Of a stretch of 64,000 nt of DNA, positions 12,145 to 23,695 are shown piece by piece. The DNA is from Adineta steineri (taxonomy: Eukaryota; Rotifera; Eurotatoria; Adinetida; Adinetidae). Each line of letters begins with the position of its first letter. Positions within the stretch are counted from its first letter, which is position 1. Under the pieces are notes generated by a model. It had not been told where the DNA came from, did no database searches, and saw only the letters and a list, made by a program, of their open reading frames with translations. The DNA is taken from positions 51,198 to 115,197 of the forward strand of contig CAJNOI010000227.1 in assembly GCA_905250115.1 (NCBI GenBank). The letters are read 5' to 3'. The translations under genes and the position numbers were made by a program.

Positions 12145-15100
12145 GTATTTGTTGATCATAATTAAAACTCTTATTTTGAATTCATTTCATATTTGTGATT
12201 TCTAGTGCATGTTGTTGCATATATTCGTAACCTTGTATTATGGGTAAAACAACTGAATTTGTTTAAATCAGCTAATAATCGATCAGCAGATAATATTAAA
12301 CAACAACGTATTACAACGCGTCTTTATTTGATTTTGTTTTCGGGTATGATTGTTTTTTTTTGCAAACATTCCTCTCGTCATTATTCTCGAAAATAAGTAT
12401 GCTTCGTAATAAATTTGATAACTTCATAATGTAAGGAACCAATGATACAAATTTTCCCTATTTTGAAAATAGATTATGGGCATCAAGTGATAGTGTACTA
12501 AATCTTGTACTTATAATTAACCAAAAGCTCTATCATCGGTAAAGAAGTATATAGCGATAAAGACAAAGTTTTAGTTTTATTTTGATAAATATTCAAAATA
12601 GGCTCCATGATGATTTAAACAAGGTACTATTCTTTTTAATAACTTCCCATAAGTATTTTGAAACTATTCTTCTGCAATACTTTTTTCATTACCTTGGAAA
12701 TCATACGAGTCAATGATTTGTCATTTGCTTGGCCAATTAAATTAGCTTAGATGTACACATTCAGCCAATAAGTCCACGGTATCAGATTAAGTGAGTATGG
12801 CTCACAGGACATTATACAGAGACCTTTTCCTGTCAAAGAACAAACAATATCTGAATAAGTATGAGATCGAGTATTGTCTTGCAGAATTCGTATACCCTTT
12901 GAATCTGATGATTTTCTTTGCTTCCATATTTCTATCGGAACAGCACCTATAAGCACAGGAGTGTTTGTTTTAAAGGATATAAAACACGGTTTGGTTCAAA
13001 CTGAGTTGAGTAACAATAGTAGTTCGTGATTCATCTTCGATAGCCTAGCTGGTGCTTATAGATCTGTGACAAATCTACCTGTAATAAATTCATGGTTCAT
13101 CATCTGTTTTAACGTCATATAATCACTCGGAACCATCACAAAATATAATTAGCTATGTTGAGCATGTGGATGTGAAGATGTTTGATTTATTGTTCATTCA
13201 CGCTTACACCTTCACTCTATCTATGAAACTGATTCAGCTTTGAGACTCAAAAAGATCGCTCTTTCTTGTACATTATCCTTAAATGCAAGATCTTTATATG
13301 ACATAGCTAACTATTCCTATTAGCTCATATATTTATTTTTCTCTTTGTGTCTCTAGGCTGTTTTCTCGTTCTTCTCCTATTCAATTCGCTAAATACTCAA
13401 ACGATGACCATGACTTTCTCAAATCCTCCATTAAATACGTACAAACATTTATATGATCTATACCAAGATACACTCAAATGTCCATGTTCAAATATGGTAA
13501 TGCCTTATCATACAATCGTCTCCATGTCCCCAACTTTTCATCAAGTTTGTTCCAGTAGTTTCGTCACTGATACCTGGATTTCTGCGGCTTCTAGTGATGG
13601 CATTGCTAATAATCCCAATGATTGGCGTCTTATAGCTGGCATACAATTTCGATTGTTATCAAGCCTTTGTAAATTAGTTCAGACAACAGTCAATGATGCT
13701 ATCAACTACTTTGTTGCACAATCGTTTATCACTTCAAATCTCCTGAACGAAGATGAATTCAATGCTCAGTTAAATGAAACTATTAGCCAATTAATTGAAT
13801 CAACAAACATTCGTCATAAAAAAATCATTAATACCATGAAACTGTTCATGGAAGTTGATCAGCCTTTTGGAGGGGTCTACGGGGACGATTATCAAAGTAC
13901 CAACGCACGACTATGGCTCAATTACTACACAAATGAAACAAACGAGTCACAATTTCCACAAGTATGTCTTTCTACAATATAAAAAACAGAAACTTCTTCG
14001 GCTTCCTCTCTATTCTGAGTATTAAGGAGAATATCCATGATGCTGTCGTGTAGTTGAAGACTCGTCAAAATTTGATTTTAGATTTGACATTCTCATCTTG
14101 TTCAGTATCATCCACTCAGAAAACTGGCGGTTTAAAGAACTCATTTTTTGATAAAAATGGTTCTGAAACCGCTTTTGGAAACCTTTTTCCTTGTTCTGAA
14201 CCATTTTCCAGAAGTTCTGTCATCGGGGTACACTGCAAAACCTTTTTATCGAGAAGTGGATTCGACAATACGGCGTCTTTTTCAGAGTGAAATCAATAAA
14301 TTCTGTCTCTTAGCATATTCTGTGAAGTTGACTTAAAGTTAACCGAATTCGACTTTCGAACAATCACGAGCGTATATGAAGAATATTATCCAAAATCGAC
14401 TGTACAAATATGAGTTTTTTTGGATAATAAAAAGTTAAAGAAATCTTTTGTGTTATATATGAAATGATAGAGCACGACATGCTGGGCAAAATTATTTATT
14501 CCTCACTGTATTTGTATGGACTAATGTACAAGTATTTGTCAAGTACTATTGCATATCGACTATTTTTCGAGTGAAAAGTGTGGCAATTTTTTAGTGTATG
14601 GAATGCCATTCGCTTATTTCTTGAGATATCGGACTGAGTTTTACACACGTTCTACAACTTTTTGTATTCTACGAAATAGTAAAAGAGAAATTTTTGAATG
14701 ATGTCAAAATATGGTTTACATTACCATGATAATTAATGATTTTTCAATAAGCATCGATTGGTCGAGTCACACGTGCCATAGCATTTCATCTTTTAAAGTT
14801 TTAAATATGAATAGTTAATTGATTTTTAAATGAAGAGACATTTCTTGACTTATAACCCTCTTATTAAACGACCTAGAGGAATTAATTTATAGACAGTCTG
14901 TATAGCGCGTTTTATTTTACATTTTTTATATAGAGACAATTCTACAATGCCATCGATGAGTATGAAGTTTTTTATCACACAGATAGCGCAAGAAACGCGA
15001 GACATCAAATAGTTGCTTCTCAACATTTCAGATTACATTCAAGTTAAATCTTATGTTGTTGATTAGTATAGTTATTAACTAAAATTTCATATTGTACTAT

Positions 15101-18100
15101 GAAGATTTAGAACTACTCTTTGTATTATAATCAAATGAATAAAAATCATTCAATAGAAAAAAGTACTGGAACAGTTTTCTCTTAAATCAGACATTAACTT
15201 TTGTTCAAACGAAAATAGTGCCATTAGACAGCGTATAAAAAAATTGAGTGTGCTCGTCGTATTTTTTTGTAAGACTTATTCTATTGTTCTTTATAATTAA
15301 CAAAGCAAATGCAGCTTCTTGTGATTTAAAATAGTCTATGAACAATTTCTTAATAACACTACGATTTTCCTGCACAAAACCGTTTTCCGAAAACTGTCTA
15401 TTTCGTTTATTTTCGATAATGAAAATACGTCGGATACACTCGTTTTTTTATGCGCTATCTAATAGTACTATTTTCATTTATATAAAAGTTAACAGATGAG
15501 TTCAGCAAAAACTGTTTCAGAACTTTTTTCTACTGAATGATTTTTGTTCGTTTCATTATATTGCAACGAGTTGTTTTGCATCTGCATAGTATAATATGAA
15601 ACCGAAGTTGATAACTACATTAACGACCGACATAAGGTTTAACTTGAATGTACTCTGAAATTTTGAGAAGCAATTATTTAATGTCTCAAAATATTTTGTG
15701 CTAACTGTACAAAATGAGTAAGACTTTCTGATCCATTTATTCTCACTTTTTTTCAAGCTGAAATTCATCCTCTCTGGCCTATTCAACTCAACATTCGGTG
15801 ATTGTATTTGTGCTACTAATTTTTATTGTCAAGCACCATCTAAAATCTATGATTTAAAACCATACGAGGGTATTGAATTAACTACGAATGTGCTTTATTC
15901 CATACCAGGCATGTTTGCAAGTTGCTTTCCTGTTGATTCACTTTTTTACTCAACACTCGAATGTTTTTATTCGAGTTCGAATTGTCTACCAATTCTATTG
16001 AACTATATGAAACAGACTTCATTAGGCAGTGATTTTACAAGCCAAGCCCTCATTTATGATCCAGTTTCTAGTCGGTTTCCCCCGAATACCACGGTTTCAG
16101 CGATTAATGAAGAATTAATGGTCGAAAAGTGGAATATTTCCTATTCGTTCAATATATATTATGAAAAATGTTTACCATCCTATTGTACTTATTCTTATAA
16201 AGCACATACAGATAATTTCCTTGGTATACTAGTAACAATGATATCTATGATTGGTGGTCTTACTGTAGTGTTACACCTAATCACACCTCAACTCGTCAAA
16301 TTCGTCTATTACATGCTTAGACCAACTGTCCAAAGACAAGAACAAGGTAATCGTGTATGAAATGTCTTCATAAATCATTGATTGATGCCTGTTATATGAT
16401 GATCTACTTCATGTGTAATCATCGTAGCATAGAAATAAATCAGGAATAAATTTAGGACTTTCGAAATACCATCGGAAAGATTCTCATTCACAAAAACTCT
16501 TAAATGAACGGCGAGAAGTTATTTTTTTATTGATCAAAAAAGTTGCTTCTGTTGAAAAGTTAATCAGCGATCCTATTAGTTCTAGCTGTATATTGTTTTA
16601 TATGCCGTTTTTTATCTAATCAGTTGTGCTTCTTTTCTATCCATTGACGTAAATCAGATCATCTGTGTAGTGTCATAAATAGAGACAGTATTCAAGACCA
16701 AAAATTCAAACTAATTTCTCAAAATAGTGTACAGCATGTAGAAAAAAACACATTAATTGAAAAAATAATGTTTCATCGAGAAATCAGACTAGTTTATAAC
16801 AAATATAGTCAAATAAAATCGGTTTTTTTAATTTAATCCATCAAAGAAATCCATATCCAATTTGAATTTTCCACCTCAAAATACGACCGGAGACCGTTTT
16901 ATGGAAACTAGTTTGTTATTGTATCCACGTCTACATGTAGAGTTTTTGAGAGAAATGAACTAATAATATCAATGGATTCCTCGATTTCAATTATTTTCGA
17001 TCAAACTCTATAGACAAGCTATTATTGTTTTCTTAATAGAAGATTTTTTAGCTGATATTTGTTTTTACTTTTGATCCGCGACAAACACAAACAAAGTATT
17101 TTAGTAATGTTCGAATTACCTTTCTTCAGTTAAGGGAATACAAAGAGAAAAAGAAACATATTTTCAGTATTTGTTTTGTTCATCTTGTAAATTGTTACTA
17201 AATGTAAATATATTCTTTGTTTTATTAGATGCAGCTCGAGTGAATATATTCAAACGTCTGCCATTGATACTGAAGAATATGTTTTTATCTTTATATTCAC
17301 TATTAATTAATCTTAATATATTTCCACGACGAGTTTTTCCCACTGATATTGATCAAATGACATTCAAACGTCTTGGTCAATGGTCAACGCGTCTCTACAT
17401 TGGTTTTCTCGTCACAAGTGTTGCACTGATCATGTTCTATGTTGTAATTTGGCCACAAACTCTAACAAAAACTGTCAACAAACCATCTCTTCATACCTAC
17501 AACGATCTTATCAATGATCATCCCAATACACTTCAATGTCCTTGTACGTTCATTTCATCGATGTATAAACAACTTATCAAAATAGAACCAGTGTTTCATC
17601 AGGTAAGAAAATGAACATATGGTCATTTTATTGTAATGGGAAGCCAACTTGAATTTCGACAGATTACGCACGCGAAAGAAAATATATCGATCATTATTGC
17701 ATAGCAAAATGATTGGTTATTTAAACTATGATCTTGATTGAGTTCATCATAGATAATTAGGAAAAACTTCTGTTGCTTCATCAATTCTATATTTATCAGT
17801 TTAACAAATCAATAAAACAGAATTAAATACTCAGAATGAAACGATAGCAAATAAAACAGGGGTGATAAGCAAAAACTAAGAGATATAACGTTTATTGAGA
17901 AAATAAAGACAATAGCCTTACTTTATGCGAACATATGTCAAAATAATCTTCTCGAAGTCAAAACCTGAATCACAAAAGAAAAGAAGTCAATGCGATCAAA
18001 AGAGAGCCATCATCGTGATGGCGTGAGTGTTGGGTGGGTGAGGGCGAGGAGTGAAGACATCCACCTCCATATCCACACCCTAACCTTTACAGAATGATTC

Positions 18101-20677
18101 AACCTAGAAGTTTTATAATGCAATTTACTGATTTGATGTATTATAAGGGACCCATACCCAGTCGATGGCATCTCTTCGATTCGCTAATCCTGCCTGATCT
18201 ACTTCCCGCACCATATATAGATTTAGCTTAATCTATAGTACCATTATTCCTTTTTCAAATTCCTTTTAGAAATAATAAAGATTAAGAACAAATACGACGT
18301 CTGTTATATAAAATCAATCACTCACTATTAAGTATTTTTCAGAACATTTTGATTCAGACTGTTTGATAATCTTTTCATCGTTCAAGTCTTAACAGATCAC
18401 TGAACAGAGGCATCTATATAACTTGTTGAGATTTTCCATTAATACAACCATTAGGCAATGTCATCTTTGCAGCGCCTCGTCGATCGTCTGTGTTCCCACG
18501 AGCTGCCATTCCCGACGTTTCAATTAATTTCAAACTATCTATCAAATGACTTACATCTTGATTTCCAAAACTAAGTACGATCTCTGACAAATTGACTCCA
18601 TAGTGGATCTTGCCGTCTCGAAAATGTTTATTTAAACTTGATAAAAACATAACATCAGTTACAAATAAGATCCCGTCTACTGTCTCCTCGATAGACTTGA
18701 TCCTGGGAACAAAATATTGATTTATAAAAAGTTGAATATACTATTTACGAACTATTACACTAATTTTGACTTCTTTCAGAATGTTATTGTAGTCATCTGA
18801 AAACACACTTACAAGAATACGAACACATTTTTTCTCACTTTATTTCTCTTCACTCTAAAGCACATTGTTGTTTTCTCAAAAAAGCGCGGTTTGTGTGCAC
18901 TCGAGCTATGCTGGTGCACACTATGATTAGAGATACTATAAAACAGTCTAACATATAAAATAGAACAACATGCTCTTCTTTGATCGTCGACATCCCATTG
19001 AAGTTCCTCTCTCGATTCACTGCTCAAGTAACGGTACAATCCAACCGCATTTTTAGATTTGTTGCTTATACATTAGATCAAAAAAAAGTATTTAGTTCTT
19101 TTGTATTTTACGTCATAAATTTGACGCAGAATTTAGTTTTATTGTTTTCAGTCCACCAAAGATCAAATAGGTAGTGAATATTCTGTTGACAGACAATCTT
19201 TATTTGTTCATTCACTCTGGATATATTTTTCAAAGATGATACCCTTCGATGAATTTTATCAATTTATATTTTTTCTTTCAAACAAGACAAACGATTTTTT
19301 TCTGTCAGTTACAATAAACAGGATGATCCCTTACTAAAAGAGAAAAGTATGTCATTGATTATAGCTTTGTTAGCAGATTTGTATACAATGATAAGAAATA
19401 AAAATAAATTCCATTTTTTCTTTTGATTAATTATAGATTTGTTCAAGTCCATTTGCCTCGGATGAATGGCGAAGAAATGTTACAGCTAATATTCCATCAG
19501 ACTTATTTCCCTATGCTCTGACAGATTATCATCGATTTTTCTCAGCTCATTTTCATTTCCTCACTGAATTATGTCAAACTTCTATGCAATTGATCAATAC
19601 TTCTGTCAATCAATTTCTTTCTTCACTATGGGCCAGTGCTCAACTCCTACCACAAACAACTTTTCATACACGCATTGATCTGCTCATTGAACAGAATAAA
19701 TTAGATGCCCCTAAATTATTCTCACGAGTTTTCTCTTTACTTCGAAGTACGAATCATAGAAATGCATTCATGTCAGCCTATGGAACCAACTACGATTATA
19801 TTCTTAATCGATATGACGCGGGCTTATTTACTCTTTCGCGTACTCAAGCAAAGATCTATAACGGTAACTGTTCATGTGCATTAAACTCAAGCTGTACAAT
19901 ACAAGCTCATTTCATCAAAATGAATTCATCTGACACTGTTCCAATCAAAGGTTTGAAAATGGGTTGTACACCAAGTGAATCATTTCTTGCTTCTACTCTT
20001 GAATGCTTCTATGATCCTACGTGTATTGATCTCATTTATGAACAGATGAATTATCCAAATAACAATAATTCTATTCCTCTTTCTATACCTATGAATCAAT
20101 TCTCAGTCAATACTACCATGATCGATCTCATCAATAACTTATTTGTTCAGGATTGGTTAACAACAATAAATTACTCATCATACTTTGAACAATGTTCGCC
20201 ATATATGTGTTCCTATACTTATGTCGAAAAGATTAACTTAATCTACATGATAACTCTTCTACTGAGTCTTTACGGTGGTCTGACAATCGTTTTCAAATGG
20301 ATTTGTCCATTAATAGTTCAACTTGTGTTCAAATTATTTTACTGTTGGAAAAAGAAGAGAAATATTGTCGTTCCTGAAAGCACTATTGAAATGTCAACTG
20401 TTCAAACTAATATAACATCATCTGATTTTACAAGTGATCGCAACCGCACAACTGATTTAGAATCAATACCTACGGTCCTGACATATCAGTAAGGTCATTT
20501 TATTATAATTTAAACTATAATCTGTAGTTATAATTCTAAGGGCAAATTTACGGGAGAAAGTGCAATGCTTTCGTAAGATCGTTAATTATTTGATATTGTT
20601 TGCAATTTTGATAATGGCCATTATTATCTTCTCTATGTATCTCATTCAAGAAAGAAATGATCAAGATAAATTAACAG
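7293..20677 (+). CDS. Three-module two-TM membrane protein gene (+ paralogue)
   Basis: I joined ten exons by GT-AG borders and phase: 7293-7458, 9828-10120, 11239-11790, 11838-12144, 12206-12343, 13357-13961, 15758-16346, 17229-17602, 19437-20488 and 20541-20677. Every junction keeps the frame and no internal stop occurs. If the ninth exon reads through to TAA at 20490-20492, the protein is 1359 aa. If it splices at 20489 it gains a further TM exon in phase 1, as in the minus-strand paralogue at 37966-43911. The protein is three repeats of one module: basic cytosolic leader, TM1, ~300-aa cysteine-patterned outer loop, TM2 with a GGL motif. Start ATG 7293 heads a leader like those of the other modules. 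Introns are long (up to 2.4 kb) and carry mobile elements. Function is unknown. Confidence 0.75.
7459..9827 (+). other. Long intron 1 of the + gene
   Basis: 2369 nt with GTAAGT donor and TTTATAG acceptor. It contains short frames only (for example 8343-8525 minus, 9289-9543 plus), none with recognisable domains. No transposase was recognised. Intron 10121-11238 and intron 16347-17228 are similarly featureless to my reading. Confidence 0.5.
12206..16346 (+). CDS. Module 2 of the + gene (residues 440-883)
   Basis: Exons 5-7. The leader is VKQLNLFKSANNRSADN, then RITTRLYLILFSG joined across a 1013-nt intron to CFLVLLLFNSL to complete TM1; this is the same intron position as in module 1. The loop carries TLKCPCSNMVMPYHTIV, FHQVCSSSFVTDTWI and a long amphipathic stretch (LNEDEFNAQLNETISQLIE). 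The last exon gives GDCICATNFYC, ASCFPVDSLFYSTLECFY, YYEKCLPSYCTYSYK and TM2 with SMIGGLTVVLHLITP. Alternative ending: TGA at 16358-16360 if the donor at 16347 is skipped. Confidence 0.7.
12590..13150 (-). mobile_element. Mariner-type transposase relic
   Basis: Lying inside intron 5 of the + gene and read from the minus strand. ILQDNTRSHTYSDIV corresponds to the mariner HDNARPHT block with the second catalytic Asp. About 30 residues later MSCEPYSLNLIPWTYWL corresponds to the PYSPDLAPSDYWLF block, with the catalytic Asp replaced by Asn. Upstream (13000-13130) DESRTTIVTQLSLNQTVFY fits the middle of the same protein. Frames are broken and no terminal repeats were found, so it is an inactive fragment. 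Confidence 0.65.
14950..15745. mobile_element. ~800-bp palindromic element abutting a 3' splice site
   Basis: Inside intron 13962-15757. Left-arm words reappear as reverse complements in the right arm: GCTTCTCAACATTTCAG against GCTTCTCAAAATTTCAG, ACATTCAAGTTAAATCTTATG against ACATTCAAGTTAAACCTTATG, and AAAAATCATTCAATAGAAAA against AAAAATCATTCAGTAGAAAA. The axis is near 15345. The right arm ends within about 15 bases of the acceptor at 15757. No coding capacity. Confidence 0.75.
17229..20492 (+). CDS. Module 3 of the + gene (residues 884-1359)
   Basis: Exons 8-9, the best preserved module of this gene. Leader ILKNMFLSLYSLLINLNIF, TM1 STRLYIGFLVTSVALIMFYV, then TLQCPCTFISSMYKQL. The 1834-nt intron falls inside the conserved FHQ|ICSS motif. 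The ninth exon carries NCSCALNSSCTIQ, MGCTPSESFLASTLECFYD, YFEQCSPYMCSYTY and TM2 LLLSLYGGLTIVFKWICP. The tail is basic then Ser/Thr-rich (WKKKRNIVVPESTIEMSTV), probably cytosolic. Confidence 0.75.
17603..18413. other. Intronic sequence with G/C-rich patch
   Basis: No gene seen. Around 18020-18080 there is a GTTGGGTGGGTGAGGG tract followed closely by CCACCTCCATATCCACACCC, an inverted pair of the kind also found at 48231-48271. Confidence 0.4.
18414..19039 (-). CDS. Possible two-exon antisense gene inside an intron
   Basis: Two open segments on the minus strand join by a GT-AG intron that keeps phase: upstream segment ending 18813 (donor GTAAGTG), intron 18703-18812, downstream 18702-18414 ending in a stop. 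The downstream part is compositionally protein-like (GVNLSEIVLSFGNQDVSH, then SGMAARGNTDDRRGAAK). No start ATG is visible; the upstream segment begins mid-frame near 19055, so a 5' exon would be needed. I recognise no domain. It sits inside intron 17603-19436 of the + gene. Confidence 0.35.
20541..20677 (+). CDS. TM exon after module 3, leading to no visible ectodomain
   Basis: Between an AG at 20539-20540 and a GT at 20678 the frame gives ANLREKVQCFRK, then a single membrane segment (ILFAILIMAIIIFSMYLI), then QERNDQDKLT. Joining it to exon 9 (donor CA|GTAAGG at 20489) restores CAG, so the phase fits. It ends in phase 1, as do the TM exons of the FG-GAP gene (ending 39465) and the NHL gene (ending 52271), both of which continue into propeller ectodomains. 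No matching ectodomain exon was seen on the + strand before the scaffold gap, so the gene may be 3'-truncated. Confidence 0.5.
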
Positions 20678-20739
20678 GTACAGTGCTCTTTGTTTTACAA
20701 CGAAATTTTCGATAGTTCAGTTAGTCACTTTATTTATAA

Positions 20740-21240
20740 AATTCAACAGTTTCATCTGCTTTCGATTGCAGAATTTTTCGTTCTAACAGAACAACATTAG
20801 AGATGCATCAATTCTTGATTTTTCACACAAAAGATCGATCATTTACCGTACTTAGAACTGTCAGCCCTGACTGATTCTTTGATTAAGGCTGTCCCAGTTT
20901 TAACACTCTATACTAGTACAATTACCATATTTTAAGAAATGCGATTAAAAACTACAGGAATTAACCGAAATTGGCGAGAAATCTTCATTTGTCAGCTAAC
21001 TCCGATCGATTCTTAAACGTCCTTGTCATATTCCATCAGATACGACAGTTGTATCAACTAAAACGATCAAAGTCGAGTCAGTTTTGATCTAAGAATTAGT
21101 CAGAACTGATGGCTCTAGGTATCACAAATGAGCGATATTTAGTGTGAAAAGAGGAAAGTTGATGCATTCTCACTTGAAATGCAACAGACACTGCTTCGAA
21201 TCTGGAATTCAGTTTCCAAATTTGGCTATGTCAATTCTGC
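20740..21240. mobile_element. Degenerate palindromic element
   Basis: Left arm GAGATGCATCAATTCTTG...TTTTCACACAAAA...CTGACTGATTCTTTGATTAA is mirrored by the reverse complement of ~21075-21180 (GAATGCATCAACTTTCC...TTTTCACACTAAA...CTGACTAATTCTTAGATCAA). The axis is near 20990. The outer limits are uncertain. No ORF. Confidence 0.6.
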
Positions 21241-22741
21241 TCAGTGTAAAAAAAACAGAAAAATGCTTTTATTGAAAATTGTTTGGAAACATCTTTAACA
21301 GAGAGTCATTCGAAGTACGGAATTATAAAATGATTTCAATAGCATATAATAAAAAAAATGAAATCTTGTAACGTACTATTAAATAGAGAAGAGTTAGAGA
21401 GATTTGTTTAAACTAGCTGAAGTACAGATTATATCATTAAAATGTAATGGTTTTAGTCTTATTCAATCATTGTTACCATTAAATATATCTAAAGAAAACC
21501 ATTGATAGATAGCATAGCTAAACTTTAATTTGTACATTGAGCATGCTCAGTCAATTTTGATAAATCTTAAAATTTCCATTATTCTGATCTGAAAATGAAT
21601 GGTATATTTTCCGAGTGAAGATATTTTGAAACTGAGATTTCTTAAGCGTATGATGATATTTCCTGATTGAAGCTTAGTGTAAAAATGTCAATTGATATGA
21701 CTTTTGATTATGATAATTATCACGGCAGTCTTTCTATTTTTCTAAAGTGGAAATGCTACCATCGACTATTCATCAGTACAAATAAAGCTTTTGATTTATT
21801 GGCGTTGACTCATTCCTATCGGAGAAATACGAATAACTATCACGTGTAATTACGATTTCTTCTCTTCAGAAATTTGAATATTCTTTAAAAGTTTCTCTCT
21901 TGATATGAGATATTTGTTTTCTTTATATTATTCTTTAGGAAAAAACTTTTCAAAACACTTTTTTCAATAGTATATCTACCTGTCTTTCATCAGGGATCTT
22001 TATTTTCTAGTTTTAAATTTTTTCTTCACATTTCTAATGTTTTATCAATAAAATATCGAAGTTTTTCGACATTCTTTCTGCAGATTGATAGTCAAATGCT
22101 ATATATAAGATGAATGTATTCAGATAAATAGTCTCATAGAGGAGTATGTGAGTACGGATACAAATTTTATTTAGGAAATGAATGACATCTCATCAAGTAA
22201 AAAAATGTTGGTGTAACTCACGTGTCGACATGTAATAACATGTATTTACATACGAGGTGTACATAATCATTGGGCTCTCACGGACAACCCACGGTTGTAA
22301 ATGGTACTTCAAAGTAAAATACAACAAATTAAGGCCCATCAAAAGCTGGATCTAAGAATGTAATTAAAAGAAGCAGGGACTACACTATACGAGTTCGTTT
22401 GGACGTAAAAAAAGACAAAGATTTTACAATATCTAATCTGTCATAGGCCTATTATGTCCTTTCTCTAATTTGAAATATAGATCATAGATTTGTCAATTTA
22501 TCAGAAATATAAACTTCTTAAAAATATACGTGTTGTGGGCCGTCGATTATCTCTCATTCCTTTGTTGTTGCTTTTCTCTTTTTTCCCTTGGATATATGTG
22601 ATATCATATTGGTACTTCGTCATTATTTTCTTTTGTTATTACCTCGATGATCTATCTATCGATTCACCAAATATATATACGTGTGCTTTCTCGTATACAG
22701 TTAGATTCGTTTGAGCGAGATACAAGCCGCCCGCCCCATCT
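21241..22741. other. Intergenic, no gene seen
   Basis: Short frames at 21667-21849 and 22490-22714 are AT-driven; the second is strongly hydrophobic but lacks an ATG and any recognised motif. I searched here for a propeller ectodomain that could complete the upstream + gene and found none. Confidence 0.45.
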
Positions 22742-23255
22742 CATATTTCTCGTTCGCCTCGATTTATTCTAAATAAAGATTTGAAAAGTATATACATACT
22801 ATTTATTTCTGCATCGCAAACAATCCCTAATATTATGTTTATTAAAAAATGTCCGAAGTTTGTATGAGCTTCTTTAGCAGCTTCAAGACCATCAAATGTT
22901 TTTCTTATTGAGCACACTAAACCAATAAAAAGATCTATATCCTCTTCAAAATCTCTCTACAATCTTTCGAAAGCCAGTACTCTTGACATCACTTGAAGAA
23001 TCGATAATAATTTTGCTCTCTTAAAAGAGCACCTCAGGCCGACTACTTCCAAATATCGTGCGACGTTTTCTGGATATTATATTTCAAGGTCACCGTATCT
23101 AATCTTCACTATGCCGAAGCTTTTGGGATATTTATTGTCGATCAGTCAATGAATCTCTTATTTCTGCAATCATTTCATCGCGTATCTCGCGATAAGTGAT
23201 ATATCGAATTTTATTCACAAATCGTTGCTCTTCTAAATCATTAAGGAGATTATCC
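22742..23255 (-). pseudogene. Decayed unidentified protein-coding frame
   Basis: From an ATG at 23253-23255 the minus strand reads MDNLLNDLEEQRFVNKIRY, is broken by a one-base shift near 23130, then continues as KYPKSFGIVKIRYGDLEI, a TAA, YPENVARYLEVVGLRCSFK, then LLSILQVMSRVLAFERL, a TAG, and DFEEDIDLFIGLVCSIRK to the end near 22742. The helical, heptad-rich style with three lesions over ~170 codons suggests a dead gene or exon. A remote likeness to the helical core of formin FH2 domains crossed my mind but is not supported. Confidence 0.4.
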
Positions 23256-23695
23256 ATTTTGATTTGATAAGTTAATGTATTATAGACTTGGTTTGGTTTA
23301 GTTTAGTTGATATTTATTTTAAATTTTAACGCAATCAAAAAAGTTAGTTGAGCGAATGACAGACCTACAAAATACAAATGAAATAATACAGCTTGAGTAT
23401 GACTGTTACTATACGACAATTCTGGTCTATCTTCTTTCTATATTTCTCTTACTAGTACGTGTGCACATGTACTCATAGCTTTCGTCCCCTTCTTCTCTTT
23501 GTTTTTTTTATCTTTGCTCTTGTTCATTAGTAGTGATTCTTCTTTTATCACGAATAAGCACGTTATCAAGTTCTCACAAGCGCTCTGCCAGATTAGATCA
23601 TAACAATAGCGAGTGCGAACTGTTCCGAGTAGATAATGCTCTACTCTGACACAATGCACATTAAAAACCACTTTAAATCGATTTAATCTGATGTA
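23256..23695. other. Intergenic, no gene seen
   Basis: AT-rich sequence. The minus frame at 23438-23671 has no recognised features. Confidence 0.4.

Noticed and set aside
12137-12155. TGA at 12153 as the definite end of a single-module gene
   Set aside because: A GT donor lies just before it and the next AG-bounded exon continues in phase with a module leader; the same arrangement occurs at five module junctions or gene ends.
22490-22714. Hydrophobic plus-strand frame
   Set aside because: No ATG, no family resemblance, T-rich composition explains the hydrophobicity.
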